In this document: positions 1 to 9,479 of the stretch, one piece after another
Numbering within the stretch: position 1 is the first letter of the stretch
Layout of the letters: each line of letters starts with the position of its first letter
Assembly: GCA_016213735.1 (NCBI GenBank)
Contig: JACQZU010000022.1
Span: forward strand, 1-59,170
DNA from: Acidobacteriota bacterium
GTDB taxonomy: Bacteria; Acidobacteriota; Holophagae; Holophagales; Holophagaceae
Length of the DNA: 59,170 bases
Direction: 5' to 3'
Position numbers and translations under genes: made by a program
Notes under the pieces: generated by a model
Seen by the model: the letters and a program-made list of their open reading frames with translations, nothing else
What the model was told of the DNA's origin: nothing
The model's database searches: none

Positions 1-2201
1 CCTGGGGCGGCCGTGGGCTTCGCCCGCTGGGGATCCTTCTCCTTGTGCCAGGCCTCCACCTCGGCCTTTCCGAGGTGGCGGTGGCCGGCCTCCGCCACGC
101 CCCCCCGCACCAGGGCCCCCGCGGCTCCCTCCAGGGCCACCACCGTCCCGCCCTCCTGGAGGAAATTCTTGAGGCGCTGGAAGCCCCCCTCGCCCAGTTG
201 CCTCTGCCAGCGGCGCCCGGCGTCGCCATCGTCCGGGATCACCAGGTGGGTGTAGCGCAAGGCGGCCCCGGCGAAGCGCTGGGCCCGCAGCTGGGTGAAG
301 GACAGGCCCGCCTCCCGGAGGGTGTGGATCACCGCTCCCACCGCGGTGGGGTTGGCGGGGCTGTCCATGAGCAGGGCGATGCGCGGCGCCTTGAGCACCA
401 GGGACTTGGGGCTGCCCAGGTCCGGGCCCTTCACCGCCCGGGCGCTCTGGAGACCCAGCGCGGGCGCGCCGTGGGCGGCTCCCAGCTCGCGCAGGCGGGC
501 CAGCAGCCGCGCGGCGTCCTGACCCTGGTTTCGCAGGACCACGCTGCCCGGCGAAAAGCCCCGCCCTCCCAACTCCACCGGCTCCTGGAGCGCCTGGGCC
601 CGGAAGCCCTCCGCGAGGAGCGCGGCGAGGACCTTCTCCTGGCCTTCCTTTCCCCAAGGCAGCAGGTAGCCCCAGGGCGCCGGGGCCAGGGGGACCTCGG
701 GGGGAAGAGGGGGAGGCGCCGAGACCCGGGGGCGCAGAGGTGCGAAGGCGGCCCCCACGCCGAAGAGGTGGGGCAGGGACCAGGCTGTGATGTCGTAGCT
801 CGGTTTCTTGGAGGGGAAGGGGACGTCCCGGGCGAGCAGCACCCGGGCGAGGCTCCCTCGGGGCTGGTCCAGGGGCACGAGGTAGCTGCCGGCGGGGAGC
901 CGCTCGGGAAGGAGGCCCGCCACGGCCTCCATGCCTTTTGAGGGAAGGGTCTCCGGGATCCGGTGCACCTCGATGCCGTTGCGCTCCAGGAGGCCCGCCA
1001 GGGCCCGGGCGCGGCCCGGATCCGGACCCTCCAACAAGAAGAAGGCTCCCGCCTTTTCCCCGGCATTCACCGCCTCGCGCCTGGCCCGGTGATAGTCCGC
1101 CAGGAGGGCCTGGCGCTGGACCGCGGCAACCGAGATGGCCCCCAGGCTGGCCTGCAGGTGGCGGCGGATGCGCCATTCCAGCGTGAGCAGGTCTCCGTCC
1201 CGGCGCTTCATGGCCAGGCCCCCGGGGTTGGGGCACTCGAAGGTGAAGCCCGCGATGCCCTGGGCGCTGGTCCAGGTGTCGCCGTAGATGGGCGCGAACA
1301 GATCGAAGGTCTCGCGGCTGAACCACGCCTGTCCTTCCGCGTCCATCAGGGCCCCGATGGCCTGCCCGATCCGGGCCTGCCAGGGCCCCGCGAAGGGGGC
1401 CGGAATGAGCCCGTTGGCCGGCTCGGCCGGCGGGGGGATGAAGGGCGAGGGCTCGGGACCCATCTCGTGGTGGTCCACCGCCACCTGGGGATTCCATTCA
1501 CGGAACAGGGCCGCTTTGGCTCGGCTCTCCGCCTGAATCTGGAACGACCAGTCCCGGTTGAGGTCGAACAGCCGGTGGTTGAAGCGTCCCCCGGGCCACG
1601 CGGGCGTGTTCTGGGCGTCCTGAGGGTCCGGCGGATTGGTCCCCTGGAGCGCCTGGGCCACGGCGTGGATGTGGCGCTCCCGTCCGTCCGGATTCTGGGT
1701 GGGGTCCAGCACCAGCACGACCCGCTCCAGCTGCTCCAGGACCTTCGGATCCTGGCTCGCGGCGTAGCGGTAGGCCAGGGCCATGGAGGCTTCCGCGCCC
1801 CCGGGCTCGGCCCCGTGGACCGAGTAGCCCAGCCACACGAAGGCCGGCTGCCGGGCGATGAGCGCCTCCGCCTCGGCCTCGCTGCAGGTCCGGGGATCCG
1901 AGAGCCTGGCGTTGCCGGCCTTGAGGGCGTCCAGGCGGGCGAGGTTGGCGGGGCTGCTGATCACCGCCAGCACCTGGGGCAGGCCCTCCTCCGTGCGATG
2001 GAAGATCTGCACCCTCACCCGGTCGGGGGCTGCGGCCCCCAGGGCCTGGTACCAGGCCACCAGCTCATGGTGGGGCGTGTACCGAAGACCCAGGGCCGGA
2101 CGCGGAACCTCCGCGCGGAAGGGCCCGAGGCCGAAGAGGGAAGGTTCCTGGGCCCCCAGGGGCAGGAGAGCGGCGAGGGCGAGGGCTTTGAAGGGGCGCA
2201 T
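1..2201 (-). CDS. Secreted M14-family zinc carboxypeptidase, 3' end beyond window
   Basis: The frame runs leftwards from an ATG at 2201 and is still open at position 1, so about 733 codons are visible and the C-terminus is missing. Residues 1-18 form a signal peptide (Arg/Lys start, Ala/Leu-rich core, GAQ end), so the enzyme is exported. The M14 zinc site is recognisable: HGAE at 129-132 (His129 and Glu132) and DHHEMG around 243-248, which supplies the third histidine; an NRDW motif typical of the family precedes it. M14 enzymes remove C-terminal residues from peptides or cleave cell-wall amide bonds. The visible length is far above a bare catalytic domain (about 300 residues), so there is a long C-terminal region of unknown role. 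It is divergent from the TetR gene, with 140 bases between them. Family is clear; substrate is not. Confidence 0.85.
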   Translation of the reverse strand, partial: MRPFKALALAALLPLGAQEPSLFGLGPFRAEVPRPALGLRYTPHHELVAWYQALGAAAPDRVRVQIFHRTEEGLPQVLAVISSPANLARLDALKAGNARLSDPRTCSEAEAEALIARQPAFVWLGYSVHGAEPGGAEASMALAYRYAASQDPKVLEQLERVVLVLDPTQNPDGRERHIHAVAQALQGTNPPDPQDAQNTPAWPGGRFNHRLFDLNRDWSFQIQAESRAKAALFREWNPQVAVDHHEMGPEPSPFIPPPAEPANGLIPAPFAGPWQARIGQAIGALMDAEGQAWFSRETFDLFAPIYGDTWTSAQGIAGFTFECPNPGGLAMKRRDGDLLTLEWRIRRHLQASLGAISVAAVQRQALLADYHRARREAVNAGEKAGAFFLLEGPDPGRARALAGLLERNGIEVHRIPETLPSKGMEAVAGLLPERLPAGSYLVPLDQPRGSLARVLLARDVPFPSKKPSYDITAWSLPHLFGVGAAFAPLRPRVSAPPPLPPEVPLAPAPWGYLLPWGKEGQEKVLAALLAEGFRAQALQEPVELGGRGFSPGSVVLRNQGQDAARLLARLRELGAAHGAPALGLQSARAVKGPDLGSPKSLVLKAPRIALLMDSPANPTAVGAVIHTLREAGLSFTQLRAQRFAGAALRYTHLVIPDDGDAGRRWQRQLGEGGFQRLKNFLQEGGTVVALEGAAGALVRGGVAEAGHRHLGKAEVEAWHKEKDPQRAKPTAAP

Positions 2202-2341
2202 GAGCCATCCTAAGGCGCCGAGGGGCCGCCGCGAACGGCCGAGGGACGGACCTCCCCGTTCCCGGGTGCCGCTCCCGGCCTGCGATCCGGCCGCCTTGAC
2301 CCCTCCAGGGTCGCCCCTTACCCTCGGCCCAGGAGCCGGGC

Positions 2342-2995
2342 GTGAAGCGCACCCAGGTCGAGAAATCCGAGCGCAGCCGCGCCCTCATCCTGGAGGCGGC
2401 CCTCAGGCTCTTTTCACGCCAGGGCTACCGGGGCACCAGCATCCGGGAGATCGCGGAGGCCGCGGGCCTTTCCACCGGCAACGTCTACCACCACTTCCCC
2501 GACAAGGAGGCCCTCTTCCGGACCCTCCTGGACCAGTACTGGACGGCCATCGCCAGCCCGGACTTCCCCTTCAACAAGGCCCTGGCCCAGGGCTGCTTTC
2601 CGGACGACCTGGAGGCCCTGGGACGGGCCGCCGAGGAGAGCGTTCGGGCCCACCGGGGGCACATCGCCCTCATCTACGTGGACGTGGTGGAGTTCGACGG
2701 CTCCCACATCCGGAAGTTCTATTCCGAGATGGCGGACCGCTTCGCGGCCTTCCTGGCCCAGCGCGACCCCGGCGGGCGCCTGGGCGCGCGGCTCCGTCCC
2801 GGCACGGACCCCACCGCGGCCCTCATGCTGGCCAGCCGCATCTTCCTGCACTACTTCGCCGTGGAAGTGCTCTTCGGAGTTCCCGACCAGTTCGGACGGC
2901 CCACGGCCCAGGCCGTGAAGGAGATCTCGGAGATTCTTCGCTGGGGGGCCCTGGCGCCCCCGGTCCAGGGGGAGTCCGGGCGCAAGGCCCCGTAG
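2342..2995 (+). CDS. TetR/AcrR-family transcriptional regulator
   Basis: 217 residues, the usual TetR length, starting with GTG eight bases after an AGGAG ribosome-binding site. Residues about 10-57 form the N-terminal helix-turn-helix: a LFSRQGYRGTSIREIAEAAG segment followed by STGNVYHHFPDKEALF, the family signature that ends in the recognition helix and the Tyr-His-His-Phe turn. The remaining 160 residues form the ligand-binding and dimerisation part, which varies between members. It lies directly upstream of the condensing enzyme-thiolase-dehydrogenase operon, whose leader contains a palindromic site (3070-3092). Regulating that operon, perhaps in response to an acyl-CoA, is the natural guess, but ligand and target are inferred from position only. 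Confidence 0.88.
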   Translation: MKRTQVEKSERSRALILEAALRLFSRQGYRGTSIREIAEAAGLSTGNVYHHFPDKEALFRTLLDQYWTAIASPDFPFNKALAQGCFPDDLEALGRAAEESVRAHRGHIALIYVDVVEFDGSHIRKFYSEMADRFAAFLAQRDPGGRLGARLRPGTDPTAALMLASRIFLHYFAVEVLFGVPDQFGRPTAQAVKEISEILRWGALAPPVQGESGRKAP

Positions 2996-3034
2996 CCCCT
3001 GGAGGGGCTTCCTGACCCCCACCCCACTTTTGCC

Positions 3035-3063
3035 TTGACAGGGGGGAAAGCGGGTGGAAAATC
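3035..3063 (+). promoter_or_regulatory. Candidate promoter of the condensing enzyme operon
   Basis: A perfect TTGACA (-35) at 3035-3040 is followed 17 bases later by AAAATC at 3058-3063, a poor -10 box. The stretch downstream is locally AT-rich for this genome. The next gene starts at 3188, leaving a leader of about 115 bases. Confidence 0.45.
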
Positions 3064-3069
3064 CTGAAA

Positions 3070-3092
3070 CATACCAACCATTCGGTTTTATG
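3070..3092 (+). promoter_or_regulatory. Palindromic candidate TetR operator
   Basis: The core is AACC-N4-GGTT (3076-3087), flanked by CATA (3070-3073) and TATG (3089-3092), giving a nearly symmetric 23-bp element just downstream of the candidate promoter. Size and position fit a TetR-family repressor site, and a TetR gene lies immediately upstream. Binding is inferred. Confidence 0.5.
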
Positions 3093-3134
3093 GAGCCCGC
3101 CCCGGCAGCTCCACCCCGGCCGCACGGAGGACCC

Positions 3135-3187
3135 ATGGCAGCGAACCCCAGACCTTCGGCCGGAGCCACGGGCGGAGGTCGGTCCTG

Positions 3188-3188
<1 letters not shown>
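3135..3188 (+). CDS. Possible 17-residue leader peptide upstream of the condensing enzyme
   Basis: An ATG at 3135 has a strong ribosome-binding site (GGAGG four bases upstream) and opens a 17-codon frame (MAANPRPSAGATGGGRS). Its TGA overlaps the ATG of the next gene by one base (TGATG). This arrangement fits translational coupling: ribosomes ending the short frame restart at 3188. The peptide has no recognisable function and low complexity (Ala, Gly, Pro). It could equally be a chance frame in GC-rich DNA. Confidence 0.3.
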
Positions 3189-4180
<992 letters not shown>

Positions 4181-4216
4181 GCGCCGGGCATGATCCTCAC
4201 CTGAAAGGACCGGACC

Positions 4217-5458
4217 ATGAGCAGGACCAGCCTCATCGGTGCCTACAACACGGAATTCGGGGCCTTCGTGAAGAAGGACAAGGCCACGGGGCTGATCACC
4301 GACACCCGGACCTACTATGACCTGCTGGTGGAGGCAGGACGCGGGGCCATCGCCGACGCGGGCCTGGAGGCGCGGGACATCGACGCGGTGTACGTCGGCT
4401 CCTGCTCCCCGGGCTCCTTCATCAATCAGGAGCACGTGGCGCCCCTGGCGGCGGAGATCCATCCCGACCTCCGCTTCAGGCCCATGACGCGCTGCGAATG
4501 TGCCTGCGCCTCGGGCTCCGTGGCCCTCTACAATGCGCTCTACGCCGTGGAGGCTGGCCGGGCCAGGCGGGCGCTGGTGATCGGTGTGGAGAAGATGAAC
4601 CTGCTCCCCACGCCCCAGATGACCCACGTGCTGGCCTGCTCCTCCCATTGGCCCTCGGAGGGCTCCCGGGGCATGAGCTTCCCCATGCTCTTCGCGGAGT
4701 ATGCGAAGGGCTACCAGGCGCACCACAAGATCCCCACCGAGGACCTGGAGCGGATGCTCTGGACCGCGGCGGCCCTGTGCTACCGGAACGGGGCGGAGAA
4801 TCCCTTGGCCCACGTGCGGAACGGCCCGGCCACCGTGGAGGAGATCATGAAGCTCAACGAGCCGGACGCCAAGGGCAAGTGCAAGAACATGATGATCGCC
4901 CCTCCGTTGCGGCTTCACGACTGCTCCCTGGTCACCGACGGCGCCGCGGCCGTGGTGGTCGCGCTCAGCGCCGAGGTCCCGGACCGGCGCCGCGCCGCCG
5001 AGATCGCCGGCATCGGGCACTCGGTGGAGCGCCTCCCTGAGAACGTCCGCCCCAACATGCACGAGCTCATGGCCGGCAAGGACGCCGCCGCCAAGGCCTA
5101 TTCCGAGGCCGGGATCTCGGCCTCGGACGTGGACCTCGCCGAGGTGCACGACTGCTTCACCATCAACCAGCTCCTGTCCGTGGAGGCCCTGGGCTTCTCG
5201 AAGGACGGGCGGGGCGGCCACGACCACCTGGAGGGCCGCTTCACCCGGGACGACCGCATCGCGGTGAACCTCTCGGGCGGCCTCAAGTCCAAGGGGCATC
5301 CCGTGGGCGCCACCGGGGTCTCCATGCACGCCCTGATCTACAAGCAGCTCATCGGGGAGGGCATCGGGGTGAAGGCCCGGAAGGCCGACATCGGAGTGGC
5401 CTACAACGTGGGCGGCTCCGCGGTTTCCAACTGCGTCACGGTGCTGAGAAAGCTGTAG
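4217..5458 (+). CDS. SCP2-type thiolase family protein
   Basis: 413 residues, typical for a thiolase. The N-terminal nucleophile lies in CECACASGSVAL, most likely Cys97. The HDCF motif (His311-Phe314, in EVHDCFTINQ) is the mark of the SCP2/SCPx thiolase branch; GGLKSKGHPVGATG supplies the catalytic His361; and the C-terminal YNVGGSAVSN replaces the CxGGG loop of classical thiolases. Thiolases split 3-ketoacyl-CoA with CoA, or run the reverse condensation. It follows the KASIII-like gene by 36 bases, with an AAAGGA ribosome-binding site. BbsB of anaerobic toluene degradation and archaeal acetoacetyl-CoA thiolase belong to the same branch and also need partner proteins, so the neighbouring genes may form a complex with it. 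That is inference. Confidence 0.87.
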   Translation: MSRTSLIGAYNTEFGAFVKKDKATGLITDTRTYYDLLVEAGRGAIADAGLEARDIDAVYVGSCSPGSFINQEHVAPLAAEIHPDLRFRPMTRCECACASGSVALYNALYAVEAGRARRALVIGVEKMNLLPTPQMTHVLACSSHWPSEGSRGMSFPMLFAEYAKGYQAHHKIPTEDLERMLWTAAALCYRNGAENPLAHVRNGPATVEEIMKLNEPDAKGKCKNMMIAPPLRLHDCSLVTDGAAAVVVALSAEVPDRRRAAEIAGIGHSVERLPENVRPNMHELMAGKDAAAKAYSEAGISASDVDLAEVHDCFTINQLLSVEALGFSKDGRGGHDHLEGRFTRDDRIAVNLSGGLKSKGHPVGATGVSMHALIYKQLIGEGIGVKARKADIGVAYNVGGSAVSNCVTVLRKL

Positions 5459-5466
5459 GAGGCGCG

Positions 5467-5784
5467 ATGGGGGGCTTTCGTTACAACGACACGGCCTTCT
5501 CCCTGGCGCCCCGGGGAGACTGCTGGGACCTGCTGCGCTCCCTGCCCGGGGGGGAAAGCGCCGTGGCGGGCACCGGGCTCTTCCGGGGCCTGGACGGGGG
5601 CCAGGCGGAGGCCAGGGCCCGGGACCTGGTCCGTTTCCTCTTTCCCGTGGGCACGCGCATCGTGGGTCCCGACGTGAGCCACCCCCTGCGGGTGGGGGAT
5701 CTGCGCATCATCGGGCCCGATGTGGCCCACCCTGCCTTCACCCACTGGAACAAGGACACCGTCTCCTTCCCCCGTGAGCTCTGA
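5467..5784 (+). CDS. Uncharacterised 105-residue protein with a duplicated GPDV-HP motif
   Basis: I do not recognise this protein. It starts with ATG five bases after GGAGG that overlaps the end of the thiolase gene region, and ends 44 bases before the dehydrogenase, so it appears to be a real operon member. The C-terminal third contains an imperfect tandem duplication: RIVGPDVSHPL then RIIGPDVAHPA, ending in a TrpAsn-containing tail (THWNKDTVSF). There is no signal peptide, membrane segment or cysteine cluster. This matters because thiolase partners of the DUF35/BbsA type carry a four-Cys zinc ribbon, which this protein lacks (only one Cys). A small accessory or substrate-binding subunit of the thiolase or condensing enzyme is one possibility. 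Confidence 0.65.
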   Translation: MGGFRYNDTAFSLAPRGDCWDLLRSLPGGESAVAGTGLFRGLDGGQAEARARDLVRFLFPVGTRIVGPDVSHPLRVGDLRIIGPDVAHPAFTHWNKDTVSFPREL

Positions 5785-5828
5785 TCGAGCGGGGACCCCC
5801 ACAAGCATGCGGTCTGGAGGAATGATCC

Positions 5829-6623
5829 ATGGAAATCAAGGGAAGCGTGGCCCTGGTGACCGGCGGCGGGAATGGCATCGGGGAGGCCGTGGCCAAGCAG
5901 TTCGCGGCCCGCGGGGCCCGCGTGGCGGTGGTGGACCTGGTCCAGAAGAACCTCGACCGGGTGGTCAAGGACATCCAGGTGGCGGGCGGCGAGGCCGTCG
6001 GCATTCAGGCCAATGTCACCAGCGAGGCGGACACGGCCCGTTTCATTCAGGGGACCCTGGCGGCTTTCGGGCAGCTCAACATCGCCGTCTCCTGCGCGGG
6101 GATCATCCGGGACGGCACCATGCTGACCCCGGACAAGGAGACCGGCAAGGTGGCCCGCAAGATGACCCTGGATCAGTGGCAGGCGGTGATCGAGACGAAC
6201 CTCACCGGGACCTTCCTGACCCTCCGGGACGCCGCGGAGGCGATGGTCAACGGCGGGTGGGACGGGCTGCTGGTGCCCATCTCCTCGGTGAACAAGGTCG
6301 GCCAGGTGGGGCAGCTCAACTATTCCTCCGCCAAGGTGGCCGACGCCCTCATGCCCAAAATTCTCGTGGGCGAGTTCCTGATGCGGGGAATCCGGAACAT
6401 CCGCTGCGTGGCCATCGCCCCTGGCTACACGGCCACCCCCATGCTGACCGGCATGAACCAGGACGCCTTGAAGGCCATCCTCCAGGACGTGCACCTGGGC
6501 CGCCTGGTGGCCCCGGAAGAGATTGCCTCCCTGATCGCCCACTGTGCAGAAAACGAGGCGATCAACGCCACCACCCTGGAGATCACCGGGGGCCTCTGCT
6601 ATCCCAAAGGCATCGCCAAATGA
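5829..6623 (+). CDS. Short-chain dehydrogenase/reductase (SDR)
   Basis: 264 residues with the classical SDR layout. The dinucleotide site is TGGGNGIG (residues 11-18), the catalytic Tyr165 and Lys169 sit in NYSSAK, and the catalytic Ser is at 152-153 (ISSVNK). The usual NNAG motif is changed to SCAG, and a roughly 15-residue insertion (LTPDKETGKVARKM region) follows it, lengthening the substrate-side loop. Members of the family reduce 3-ketoacyl or oxidise 3-hydroxyacyl thioesters, among many substrates. As the fourth gene of the condensing enzyme-thiolase operon it probably interconverts the 3-hydroxy and 3-keto forms of the thioester handled there. A GGAGGAATG ribosome-binding region precedes the ATG. 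Confidence 0.87.
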   Translation: MEIKGSVALVTGGGNGIGEAVAKQFAARGARVAVVDLVQKNLDRVVKDIQVAGGEAVGIQANVTSEADTARFIQGTLAAFGQLNIAVSCAGIIRDGTMLTPDKETGKVARKMTLDQWQAVIETNLTGTFLTLRDAAEAMVNGGWDGLLVPISSVNKVGQVGQLNYSSAKVADALMPKILVGEFLMRGIRNIRCVAIAPGYTATPMLTGMNQDALKAILQDVHLGRLVAPEEIASLIAHCAENEAINATTLEITGGLCYPKGIAK

Positions 6624-6766
6624 TGTTTGGGGATTTTTCCATCCTGCGGACCTCCCGGTCCCCATCCTTCAGGTGTAGGATTTCTTCAATTCCAACCCCA
6701 CATCCCCCCAACCCCTGGGCGTCGCCCCACCTGGGGCTCGTCCACTCCAACCAGGAGGCACCATGA
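6620..6766 (+). CDS. Possible 48-residue bridging ORF between dehydrogenase and porin genes
   Basis: A frame opening with ATGATG overlaps the stop of the dehydrogenase gene (ATGA) and stays open across the whole gap, with its TGA overlapping the porin ATG (again ATGA). It encodes a Pro/Ser-rich peptide with no recognised motif. The interval otherwise holds only a short GGACC-tccc-GGTCC inverted repeat. Open frames are common by chance at this GC content, so this is a weak call. Confidence 0.15.
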   Translation: MMFGDFSILRTSRSPSFRCRISSIPTPHPPNPWASPHLGLVHSNQEAP

Positions 6767-8106
6767 AGGTACGTCACTCCCTCGTCGCGACCGCGGCGGC
6801 CCTCGCATCCACCCTCCCCGCCCTGGGCGCGGACTTCAATGTCGGGACCGACACCAGGTTCTCCATTTCGGGCTTCATGGCCATCGGCCTGAAGCAGGCC
6901 AGCGTCCAGAGCGTGAGCTCCGCTCGGGCCAACGGGGTCGGCCCGAACTCCGAGCTCCGGCTCGACGACAACACCTCCCGCATCTTCTTCAGCGGCAGCA
7001 CCAAGATCGCCGAGGGGTGGAACGCGGTCTTCCAGATCGGCAGCCGCTTCCTGGCCGACGTGCGCCCTGGGGATTCGGGCGTGGGAACCGTCCCGGTCGC
7101 CAACATCAGCGGCTGGGCGGATGACGACACCTGGGCCGGCATCGCGGGCCCCTACGGGCGCCTGATCTTCGGCAAGAACTCCTTCTGGTGGCCCGACACC
7201 ATCGGGCTTCCCCACATCTCCCCCGCCCTCGACGGCCCCGGCGAGAACTACCGGGTGTGGGACGTGCAGGGCCTGAGCACCTTCACCTTCCTCAACCAGG
7301 CCATGGTGATCAACAAGGCCGGCGTCATCGGCAGCGCCTACACCCTGGGCATCACCCGCTCCAGGAACGTGCTCCGCTACGACTCCCCCAACATCAACAA
7401 GAGCGGCGTGGACTTCGCGATCGCCCACACGAAGAACGCGGTGGGGGCCGAGCAGCTCTTCCCCGGCTCGGCCACCCAGCCCGCCGGCTACGCCCGCGAC
7501 TACAACGCCGGCGGAACCACCTGGGCCCGGGTGCGCTACAACGGCAACGGCCTCTCCCTGATCCTCAGCATGCTGGACCAGAAGCTCCAGGGCGGGACCT
7601 ACACCTCCACCGCCTTCAACGGCCCCCTGGACACCACGGGCCTCCGCTTCGGGGCCTCCTACAAGTTCGGCATGGGCTTCAAGGTCGGCTTCGTCTACGA
7701 CCAGACCACCATCGCCAACGGCGTCGCCCCGCTGAATGCCGGGGTGACCAGCTGGGGCCAGAGCGTGGGCGACGCCAAGCGCACCGTGATGATGGTTCCC
7801 GTGTCCTACGCCATGGGCGACCACATGTTCCACTTCACCTGGGCCAAGGCCGGCAACGTTTCCGACGCCTCCGACACCGGCGCCAACCAGCTCTGCCTTG
7901 CCTGGGACTACGCCCTGAACAAGAAGACCTTCATCGGCATCCAGTACACGACGCTGAAGAACGACAAGAACGCCCACTACAATCCCTTCCTGCTGGGCAC
8001 CTCCTTCGGCGCCTCCGCTTCCAACCCCGCCGGCGCCACCCAGGCCGCCAACATCAACGGCGAGGGATTCAACCAGATCCAGCTCGGGCTCCACTTCTGG
8101 TTCTAG
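6763..8106 (+). CDS. Outer-membrane porin (Gram-negative porin, porin_4-like)
   Basis: 447 residues starting from an ATG behind a strong AGGAGG. Residues 1-22 are a signal peptide ending in ALGA. The mature chain begins with a strand of the porin type (FNVGTDTRFSISGFMAIGLKQ), alternates hydrophobic and polar residues throughout, contains the FGKNSFWWPDT segment that resembles the region before loop L3 of trimeric porins, and ends in FNQIQLGLHFWF, with the terminal aromatic residue needed for BAM-dependent outer-membrane assembly. It probably supplies the outer-membrane entry route for the solute handled by the downstream ABC importer. A good hairpin follows it (8117-8136). Confidence 0.88.
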   Translation: MKVRHSLVATAAALASTLPALGADFNVGTDTRFSISGFMAIGLKQASVQSVSSARANGVGPNSELRLDDNTSRIFFSGSTKIAEGWNAVFQIGSRFLADVRPGDSGVGTVPVANISGWADDDTWAGIAGPYGRLIFGKNSFWWPDTIGLPHISPALDGPGENYRVWDVQGLSTFTFLNQAMVINKAGVIGSAYTLGITRSRNVLRYDSPNINKSGVDFAIAHTKNAVGAEQLFPGSATQPAGYARDYNAGGTTWARVRYNGNGLSLILSMLDQKLQGGTYTSTAFNGPLDTTGLRFGASYKFGMGFKVGFVYDQTTIANGVAPLNAGVTSWGQSVGDAKRTVMMVPVSYAMGDHMFHFTWAKAGNVSDASDTGANQLCLAWDYALNKKTFIGIQYTTLKNDKNAHYNPFLLGTSFGASASNPAGATQAANINGEGFNQIQLGLHFWF

Positions 8107-8116
8107 TGCACGCCTC

Positions 8117-8136
8117 GGGGGCGCTGCGGCGCCCCC
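8117..8136 (+). terminator. Hairpin downstream of the porin gene
   Basis: A perfect 8-bp stem (GGGGGCGC / GCGCCCCC) with a TGCG loop lies ten bases after the porin stop codon. There is no T-run after it, so it may protect the mRNA end or act as a partial terminator rather than as a full intrinsic one. Confidence 0.5.
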
Positions 8137-8289
8137 AGCCCTCCTCCAGGGCATCCTTTCAGCGCGGGAGTCGACAGGAAAATGGTCGACCCCCCCTGTC
8201 TTTTCCGATGGGAGCCTCCTCCGGGGGCTTCCTTCGGAACGCATGAATTGTCCTTCCTACCGCAGTCCAAAGCCTTGAAAGGAGGCACC

Positions 8290-9468
8290 ATGCAGCCCTT
8301 CCGCAAGACCTTCGCCACCCTGGCCGCCCTGGCCCTGGGCGCCGGCCTGGCCGCGCAGGACATCAAGATCGCCCATGTCTACGACAAGACGGGCCCCCTG
8401 GAGGCCTACGCCAAGCAGACCCAGACCGGCCTGCTGCTGGGCCTGGAGTACGCCACCAAGGGCAGCATGACGGTGAACGGCCGCAAGCTGGTGGTCATCG
8501 AGAAGGACAGCCAGGGCAAGCCCGACGTGGGCAAGGCCCAGCTCGCCGCCGCCTTCGCCGACGACAAGGCCGACCTTGCCATCGGCGCCACCAGCTCCGG
8601 CGTGGCCCTGGCCATGCTGCCGGTGGCCGAGGAGGCCAAGAAGCTCCTCCTGGTGGAGCCTGCCGTGGCCGACTCCATCACCGGGGACAAGTGGAACCGC
8701 TACATCTTCCGGACCGGGCGCAACTCCTCCCAGGACGCCATCTCCAACGCCGTGGCCCTGGACAAGAAGGGCACCTTCATCGCCACCCTCGCCCAGGACT
8801 ACGCCTTCGGCAAGGACTTCGTGAAGGCCTTCAAGGGCGCCATCAAGAACGCCCAGCTGGTGCACGAGGAATACCTGCCCATGGCCACCACGGATTTCAC
8901 GGCCGGCGCCCAGCGCCTCTTCGACGCCCTCAAGGACAAGAAGGGCCGGAAGGTGATCTTCATCAACTGGGCCGGGGCCGGGAACCCCTTCAAGATCGCC
9001 GACCTGAATCCCCAGCGCTTCGGCATCGAGATCGCGACCGGCGGCAACATCCTGCCCGCCCTGGCGGCCTACAAGGCCTTCCCCGGCATGGAGGGCGCGG
9101 CCTACTACTACTACGAGATCCCCAAGAACGCCGTGAACAAGTGGCTCGTGACCGAGCACCAGAAGCGCTTCAGCGCCCCGCCGGACTTCTTCACCGCCGG
9201 GGGCATGGCCGCGGGCATCGCCGTGGTGGAGGCCCTGAAGAAGACCCAGGGGGACACGGGCACCGAAAAGCTCATCGCCGCCATGGAGGGCATGGCCTTC
9301 GAGACGCCCAAGGGGAAGATGGTCTTCCGCAAGGAGGACCACCAGGCTCTGCAGGCCATGTACCACTTCAAGATCAAGGTGGATCCCAAGGTGACCTGGG
9401 CCATCCCCGAGCTCGTCCGGGAGATCAAGATCGAGGAGATGGACATCCCCATCCGCAACAAGCGCTGA
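8290..9468 (+). CDS. Periplasmic substrate-binding protein of a LIV-type ABC importer
   Basis: 392 residues, type I periplasmic binding fold of the Leu/Ile/Val family. I chose the ATG at 8290 because GGAGG lies four bases upstream and a signal peptide follows (MQPFRKTFATLAALALGAGLAAQ). The mature protein begins DIKIAHVYDKTGPLEAYAKQTQTG, the usual first strand and ligand-loop region, then shows the alternating two-lobe pattern with the EYLPMATTDFTAGAQRL hinge region. Family members bind branched-chain amino acids but many bind aromatic or other carboxylic acids. Here the neighbouring hydrolases and CoA enzymes argue for an organic acid rather than leucine. It is followed by a hairpin and then the ATPase genes. 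Confidence 0.9.
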   Translation: MQPFRKTFATLAALALGAGLAAQDIKIAHVYDKTGPLEAYAKQTQTGLLLGLEYATKGSMTVNGRKLVVIEKDSQGKPDVGKAQLAAAFADDKADLAIGATSSGVALAMLPVAEEAKKLLLVEPAVADSITGDKWNRYIFRTGRNSSQDAISNAVALDKKGTFIATLAQDYAFGKDFVKAFKGAIKNAQLVHEEYLPMATTDFTAGAQRLFDALKDKKGRKVIFINWAGAGNPFKIADLNPQRFGIEIATGGNILPALAAYKAFPGMEGAAYYYYEIPKNAVNKWLVTEHQKRFSAPPDFFTAGGMAAGIAVVEALKKTQGDTGTEKLIAAMEGMAFETPKGKMVFRKEDHQALQAMYHFKIKVDPKVTWAIPELVREIKIEEMDIPIRNKR

Positions 9469-9479
9469 TCGCACCGCAG

